Shown here: one piece after another, positions 5,680 to 8,863 of the stretch
Position numbering within the stretch: the first letter of the stretch is position 1
Layout: the number at the start of each line of letters is the position of its first letter
DNA from: Lachnospiraceae bacterium
GTDB lineage: Bacteria; Bacillota; Clostridia; Lachnospirales; Lachnospiraceae
Length of the DNA stretch: 8,863 bases
Reading direction: 5' to 3'
Assembly: GCA_024691145.1 (NCBI GenBank)
Contig: JAILNW010000306.1
Location: 1 to 8,863, forward strand
Notes under the pieces: generated by a model
What the model saw: the letters and a program-made list of their open reading frames with translations, nothing else
What the model was told of the DNA's origin: nothing
The model's database searches: none
Program-made: the position numbers and the translations under genes

Positions 5680-7152
5680 TTATTGTCCTAATTCTGCAAT
5701 CCATTCTATTATCGTATTATAGTTTGCTACTGTACATCCAATAAGTACCACAAGTCCAAACAATATAACAATAAGTGCGAACATATTGCCGTTCATACCT
5801 TCCTTCTCAGCCTTATTCTGTGGATAAGAAGTTTGATTATTATTATTGGCACTTAAAATATCACTAAGCATTGTATTGTTATGATTATCATAACCATAAT
5901 TAGTCATATCACTATTAGCATATGACATATTATCATTGTTATATGACATATCATTATTATACATACTCTGATTATAACCGTTATCATTATTAACAATAGA
6001 GCCATCAAATGACAATGACAAGCTATCTTCCTGAGTCTTTGTTTCAGACACATTCATCATATAACTTACCCTGTCACTAACAATATCTCTTAACATCATA
6101 TAATTATTATAATCATCATCTAACAATTGATCCTGAAGCTGTTTTTCAAGCTGTACTTCATAATTATCTGTATCGTCTTCATACTGATCATTATAATTAT
6201 CTTGATAATACTGCTGCTCTTCATACTGATCATTATAATTATCTTCGTACTGAGTTTCATACTGTTCATTATAATCTTCTTCGTACTGGCCTTCATACTG
6301 TTCATCATAATTATCTTCGTACTGAGTTTCATACTGTTCATTATAATTTTCTTCGTACTGAGCTTCATGTTGTTCATCATAATTATCTTCGTACTGGCCT
6401 TCATACTGTTCATCATAATTATTCTCGTACTGTTCATCATAATCATCAGTATATTGTTCATTATTATCCGACGCAGTATTAATTACAGGTCCCATAACAT
6501 TCTTAAATGCTCTGGCAACATCCTCTGCGCCTACATTGCTGTCGTTTGCATACCTGTCATAATTAATCTCAATATGATCTGCACCTGGTTTTCTTGAAAC
6601 ACCATTAACAGTTTCATTTATTCTGTCTGATGTAATTCTATTATCTATCTTCTCAGGCTTTTTCTCTTCTTCAGCCTTTTTCTTTGCAATTAATTCTTCC
6701 TTAGCCTGCTGTTCCTTTCTTTCTGCCTCAGCCTTTCTTTCAGCTTCAATTTGTTCTAATCTTGCCTTTCTAAAAGCTGCTGCCTGCTCTCTCTTAGCTG
6801 CAAGCTGTTTCTGAATATTCTCATTAAGTTTGGAAACAGAATCTGATTCCTTTTCCAGCATGGCCGCTTCCTTAGTAAGATGAGTTTTTGGAGTCTCTTC
6901 AGCTTTCTTCTTAGCCTCTTCCTCAAATAAAGCCTTTCTTTTAGCCTCTTCTTCTAAAAACTTTTTTCTTTCCTCTTCTTCTTTAGCCTTTTTAGCCATT
7001 AATTCATCATATGAATTAGAAACCTTATGTTCCTGCCAAAATAACTTTCCATCATTTAACGCACTATATCCAATAGGTTCCCTGAACAATAAATCATTTG
7101 TCAAATCTGCCGAAAATAAACTCTTTTCCGAACTAAATTCTTTTTCCGCCAT
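5680..7152 (-). CDS. Coiled-coil, tandem-repeat protein with C-terminal membrane anchor
   Basis: A 490-residue protein of unrecognised family. Residues 1-45 form a short non-repetitive head (MAEKEFSSEKSLF...). Residues about 48-165 are Lys/Glu/Ala-rich and predicted to form long helices or a coiled coil. Residues about 190-230 may form a small domain. Residues about 233-322 contain an acidic 12-residue repeat of the type YDEQYEGQYEDN. Residues about 375-440 are rich in Asn, Ser, Tyr and Met. One hydrophobic helix lies at about 457-476, leaving a 14-residue tail. With no signal peptide, the expected topology is a cytoplasmic body anchored by its C-terminal helix. I chose the ATG at 7152-7150, which follows AAAGGGG at 11 nt. 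A TTG 27 codons upstream lies between the predicted -35 and -10 boxes and has no Shine-Dalgarno. It precedes the four-helix membrane protein gene. Scaffold, adhesion or cell-envelope roles are all possible and unproven. Confidence 0.8.
   Translation of the reverse strand: MAEKEFSSEKSLFSADLTNDLLFREPIGYSALNDGKLFWQEHKVSNSYDELMAKKAKEEEERKKFLEEEAKRKALFEEEAKKKAEETPKTHLTKEAAMLEKESDSVSKLNENIQKQLAAKREQAAAFRKARLEQIEAERKAEAERKEQQAKEELIAKKKAEEEKKPEKIDNRITSDRINETVNGVSRKPGADHIEINYDRYANDSNVGAEDVARAFKNVMGPVINTASDNNEQYTDDYDEQYENNYDEQYEGQYEDNYDEQHEAQYEENYNEQYETQYEDNYDEQYEGQYEEDYNEQYETQYEDNYNDQYEEQQYYQDNYNDQYEDDTDNYEVQLEKQLQDQLLDDDYNNYMMLRDIVSDRVSYMMNVSETKTQEDSLSLSFDGSIVNNDNGYNQSMYNNDMSYNNDNMSYANSDMTNYGYDNHNNTMLSDILSANNNNQTSYPQNKAEKEGMNGNMFALIVILFGLVVLIGCTVANYNTIIEWIAELGQ
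6186..6455 (-). repeat. In-frame 36-bp tandem repeat (12-residue Tyr/Glu/Gln unit)
   Basis: Five consecutive 36-bp units lie at 6228-6263, 6264-6299, 6300-6335, 6336-6371 and 6372-6407. They are flanked by a 42-bp variant (6186-6227) and two degenerate 24-bp units (6408-6431 and 6432-6455). Units differ at only a few positions; for example 6228-6263 and 6300-6335 differ at two bases. Each unit codes for a variant of YDEQYEGQYEDN. All unit lengths are multiples of three, so gain or loss keeps the reading frame. Near-identical unit types recur (the GQ and TQ forms each appear twice), which suggests a later duplication of a two-unit block. Confidence 0.95.
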
Positions 7153-7212
7153 CTTACCAATAACCCCTTTTTTACCTTTTGTTAAAAAATATTTCACACA
7201 AAGCCATATATA

Positions 7213-7240
7213 TTTATAATATAATACAAACAAGTTACAA
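7213..7240 (-). promoter_or_regulatory. Possible promoter of the repeat-protein gene
   Basis: In the 128-bp gap after rlmH the minus strand carries TTGTAA (7240-7235) and TATAAA (7218-7213) with a 16-nt spacer. Transcription would begin near 7206, leaving a leader of roughly 54 nt. The region is very AT-rich, so chance matches are likely. Read-through from rlmH is also possible, because I see no terminator in the gap. Confidence 0.4.
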
Positions 7241-7280
7241 ATTGGTTTTAAATCATGAAAATATCTTATATATAAACGGT

Positions 7281-7760
7281 TTATTTATGATATGGTTCAT
7301 TTTTCATAATTCTATAAGCTCTGTAAACCTGTTCAAGTAATATAACCCGCATTAACTGATGTGGAAATGTCATTTTCGAAAAACTTAATTTGTAATCAGC
7401 TCTCTTTAATACATTATCACTTAATCCTAAAGAGCCTCCAATTACAAATGTTATATTACTTTTTCCAAAAATGCCAAGTTCTTCAATCTTTTTTGAAAGT
7501 TCAACAGAATCCAGCATAACTCCGTTAATTGCAAGAGCAATTACATATGTATCATCCTTAATATGCTGCAGGATTCGCTCTCCCTCTTTATTTTTGATGA
7601 TGTTTTCCATTAATTCACTTGCATCATCAGGTGTTTTTTCATCGGCAACTTCAATAATATCCATTTTAATATATCTGCTTAATCTCTTTTTATATTCATC
7701 AATTGCCATATTAAAAAACTTTTCTTTAATCTTTCCAACACATAAAATTGTAACCTTCAT
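7281..7760 (-). CDS. rlmH: 23S rRNA pseudouridine-1915 N3-methyltransferase
   Basis: A 159-residue SPOUT-class methyltransferase that uses S-adenosylmethionine to methylate the N3 of pseudouridine 1915 in helix 69 of 23S rRNA, acting on assembled ribosomes. The N-terminus MKVTILCVGKIKEK is typical. The cofactor-binding region is FVIGGSLGLS at residues 105-114, followed by the conserved SFSKMTFPHQLMRVILLEQ, and the protein ends in EPYHK as the family usually does. The length is normal. The ATG at 7760-7758 is preceded by AGGAG with a short 4-nt gap. It starts 16 nt after the stop of the CBS-domain gene, so the two are probably co-transcribed. Confidence 0.97.
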   Translation of the reverse strand: MKVTILCVGKIKEKFFNMAIDEYKKRLSRYIKMDIIEVADEKTPDDASELMENIIKNKEGERILQHIKDDTYVIALAINGVMLDSVELSKKIEELGIFGKSNITFVIGGSLGLSDNVLKRADYKLSFSKMTFPHQLMRVILLEQVYRAYRIMKNEPYHK

Positions 7761-7776
7761 AATACTCCTGTTACCT

Positions 7777-8863
7777 CTACTGCTTATTAATCGGTTTTAC
7801 TTTAACATATTTAATCATTTTTGATTTAACATCCATAATTTCAAATATAAAACCACTATAGGTAATGGCAATTTTTTCGCCATCATTAGGTATACGCTGT
7901 AACATGGATATCAGGAAACCATTAAGTGTATCATATTCAGTATTATCAAATTCAATTCCAAGAATAGTTTCAACATCCGCTAATGGAGTAAGTCCCTTCA
8001 TCATGTAGTGACCACTTGTCTGTTTCATAATGTTCTTTTCTTCTTCATCATACTCGTCCTGAATATTACCAACGATTTCCTCAAGAACATCCTCAAATGC
8101 TACAATACCTGATGTCTGTCCATATTCATCTATTACAATAGCCATATGTGTTTTATTGCTTTGCATATCATTTAAAAGCACATCAATGTTTTGTGTTTCA
8201 GGCACAAAATAAGGCTTTCTCATAACTTTCCTTAAATTGGTTTCCTCTGCTTCATTATCAACAAAATATCTTGCAAGATCCTTTACATGTAAAATACCAA
8301 TAATATTATCAATTTCATCTTCATATACAGGATATCTTGAATAATTTTCAGATACCATGAATTTTAAGGCTTCATTAACAGTCATGGAAACATTCACAGC
8401 CACAATACTCTTTCTGTGGGTCATAATATCCTTTACAACCTTATCATCAAACTCCATGATATTAGAAATCATCTCAACTTCATTTGCCTCAAATACTCCC
8501 TGTTCATGACCTTCAGTTACCATTGATATTATTTCTTCTTCAGTTACATTATCATTAAGTTCCTGAGGATTAATACCTGACATTTTAATTATGCCATTCA
8601 TCATAACCTGAAGACAATATGTAAGCGGTCTTAATGCTTTCATTATGAACATCATAACTCTTATAACATCATAGGCCCTTTTTTCAGCATTCTTCCTTGC
8701 AATCTTTTTAGGAATAAGACTTCCAAATAGTGTAACAAGTATAACAAAAAGCATAATAGCAATAGCATTAATAATGTAGCGTATTGCCAGTATGTTAATG
8801 CTGGCATTCTCACATATATCGAATATTGCTTTTTTTATACATAAACAATATATAATACCACAA
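7777..8863 (-). CDS. CNNM/CBS/CorC-HlyC membrane protein, 5'-truncated by the window
   Basis: A transporter-like protein of the hemolysin C/CorC superfamily, proposed to act in divalent cation (Mg or Co) efflux or homeostasis at the membrane. The frame stays open to the right edge, giving at least 361 residues here, so the gene begins outside the window. The ATG at 8754-8752 is internal: the residues before it continue a hydrophobic segment, and LFGSLIPKKIARK just after it is the conserved end of the CNNM (DUF21) membrane domain. Next come a CBS pair (VKDIMTHRKSIVAVN...YSRYPVYEDE...IIGILHVKDL, then MRKPYFVPETQ...MAIVIDEYGQTSGIVAFEDVLEEIVG) and the C-terminal CorC/HlyC domain ending near VKVKP. 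A TAG stop precedes rlmH by 16 nt. The domain assignment is firm; the transported ion is not known. Confidence 0.92.
   Translation of the reverse strand, partial: CGIIYCLCIKKAIFDICENASINILAIRYIINAIAIMLFVILVTLFGSLIPKKIARKNAEKRAYDVIRVMMFIMKALRPLTYCLQVMMNGIIKMSGINPQELNDNVTEEEIISMVTEGHEQGVFEANEVEMISNIMEFDDKVVKDIMTHRKSIVAVNVSMTVNEALKFMVSENYSRYPVYEDEIDNIIGILHVKDLARYFVDNEAEETNLRKVMRKPYFVPETQNIDVLLNDMQSNKTHMAIVIDEYGQTSGIVAFEDVLEEIVGNIQDEYDEEEKNIMKQTSGHYMMKGLTPLADVETILGIEFDNTEYDTLNGFLISMLQRIPNDGEKIAITYSGFIFEIMDVKSKMIKYVKVKPINKQ

Noticed and set aside
6228..6407. 36-bp periodicity as a possible CRISPR array
   Set aside because: The units are directly adjacent with no unique spacers, are imperfect, and stay in frame within a protein.
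6120..6461. Second minus-strand open frame rich in Met, Ile and Lys across the repeat
   Set aside because: It is an out-of-frame reading of the same tandem repeat inside the larger coding region.
6127..6597. Plus-strand hydrophobic Ile/Leu/Phe-rich open frame resembling a membrane protein
   Set aside because: It is the antisense of the 36-bp repeat; a repeat length divisible by three leaves several frames open. It has no plausible ribosome binding site and its composition follows entirely from the repeat.
7231..7233. TTG as an upstream start for the repeat protein, adding 27 residues
   Set aside because: It has no Shine-Dalgarno and lies between the predicted -35 and -10 boxes; the ATG at 7152-7150 has AAAGGGG upstream.
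7471..7824. Plus-strand open frame across rlmH and the end of the CBS gene
   Set aside because: It is antisense to two well-recognised genes and has no own motif or ribosome binding site.

Overview
The window is AT-rich (visibly well under 40% G+C) chromosomal DNA with strong AAGGAGG-type Shine-Dalgarno sites and sigma-A-like promoters. Together with the gene order yicC-remA-gmk-rpoZ and a membrane-anchored clostripain-family protease, this points to a low-G+C Firmicute, most likely a Clostridia/Lachnospiraceae gut anaerobe. The family-level placement is inference from gene content and style, not from a marker-gene comparison.

Layout. (1) Positions 1-138 follow rpoZ and hold no gene I can defend. 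(2) 139-2233, minus strand: a compact housekeeping operon in transcription order yicC, remA, gmk, rpoZ, with gaps of 20, 47 and 27 nt. It has a good promoter at 2301-2329. The yicC Shine-Dalgarno lies unusually far from its ATG, with a small hairpin in between. (3) 2234-2583: a 350-bp divergent intergenic region. It carries the yicC promoter, a roughly 105-bp inverted-repeat-bounded element (2370-2474), an A/T tract, and a strong plus-strand promoter (2492-2520) with a hairpin in the leader. (4) 2584-4908, plus strand: a 774-residue clostripain-type (C11) cysteine protease with an N-terminal signal anchor. It ends at a bidirectional terminator (4929-4956) shared with the converging genes. (5) 4963-7152, minus strand: a two-gene unit of unknown function. 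The first gene encodes a long coiled-coil, repeat-rich protein with a single C-terminal membrane segment. The second, 24 nt downstream, encodes a four-helix membrane protein with a soluble C-terminal domain. (6) 7281-8863, minus strand: rlmH, preceded by a CNNM/CBS/CorC-HlyC protein that runs off the right edge.

How the genes relate. The first operon joins RNA and nucleotide housekeeping (YicC endoribonuclease, guanylate kinase, RNA polymerase omega) with the DNA-binding regulator RemA, as in Bacillus. The clostripain homologue is predicted to sit outside the membrane and cleave after basic residues. The least explained part is the repeat-protein/membrane-protein pair. Its central 36-bp in-frame tandem repeat, encoding an acidic Tyr/Glu/Gln 12-mer, looks capable of changing length by slippage or recombination.
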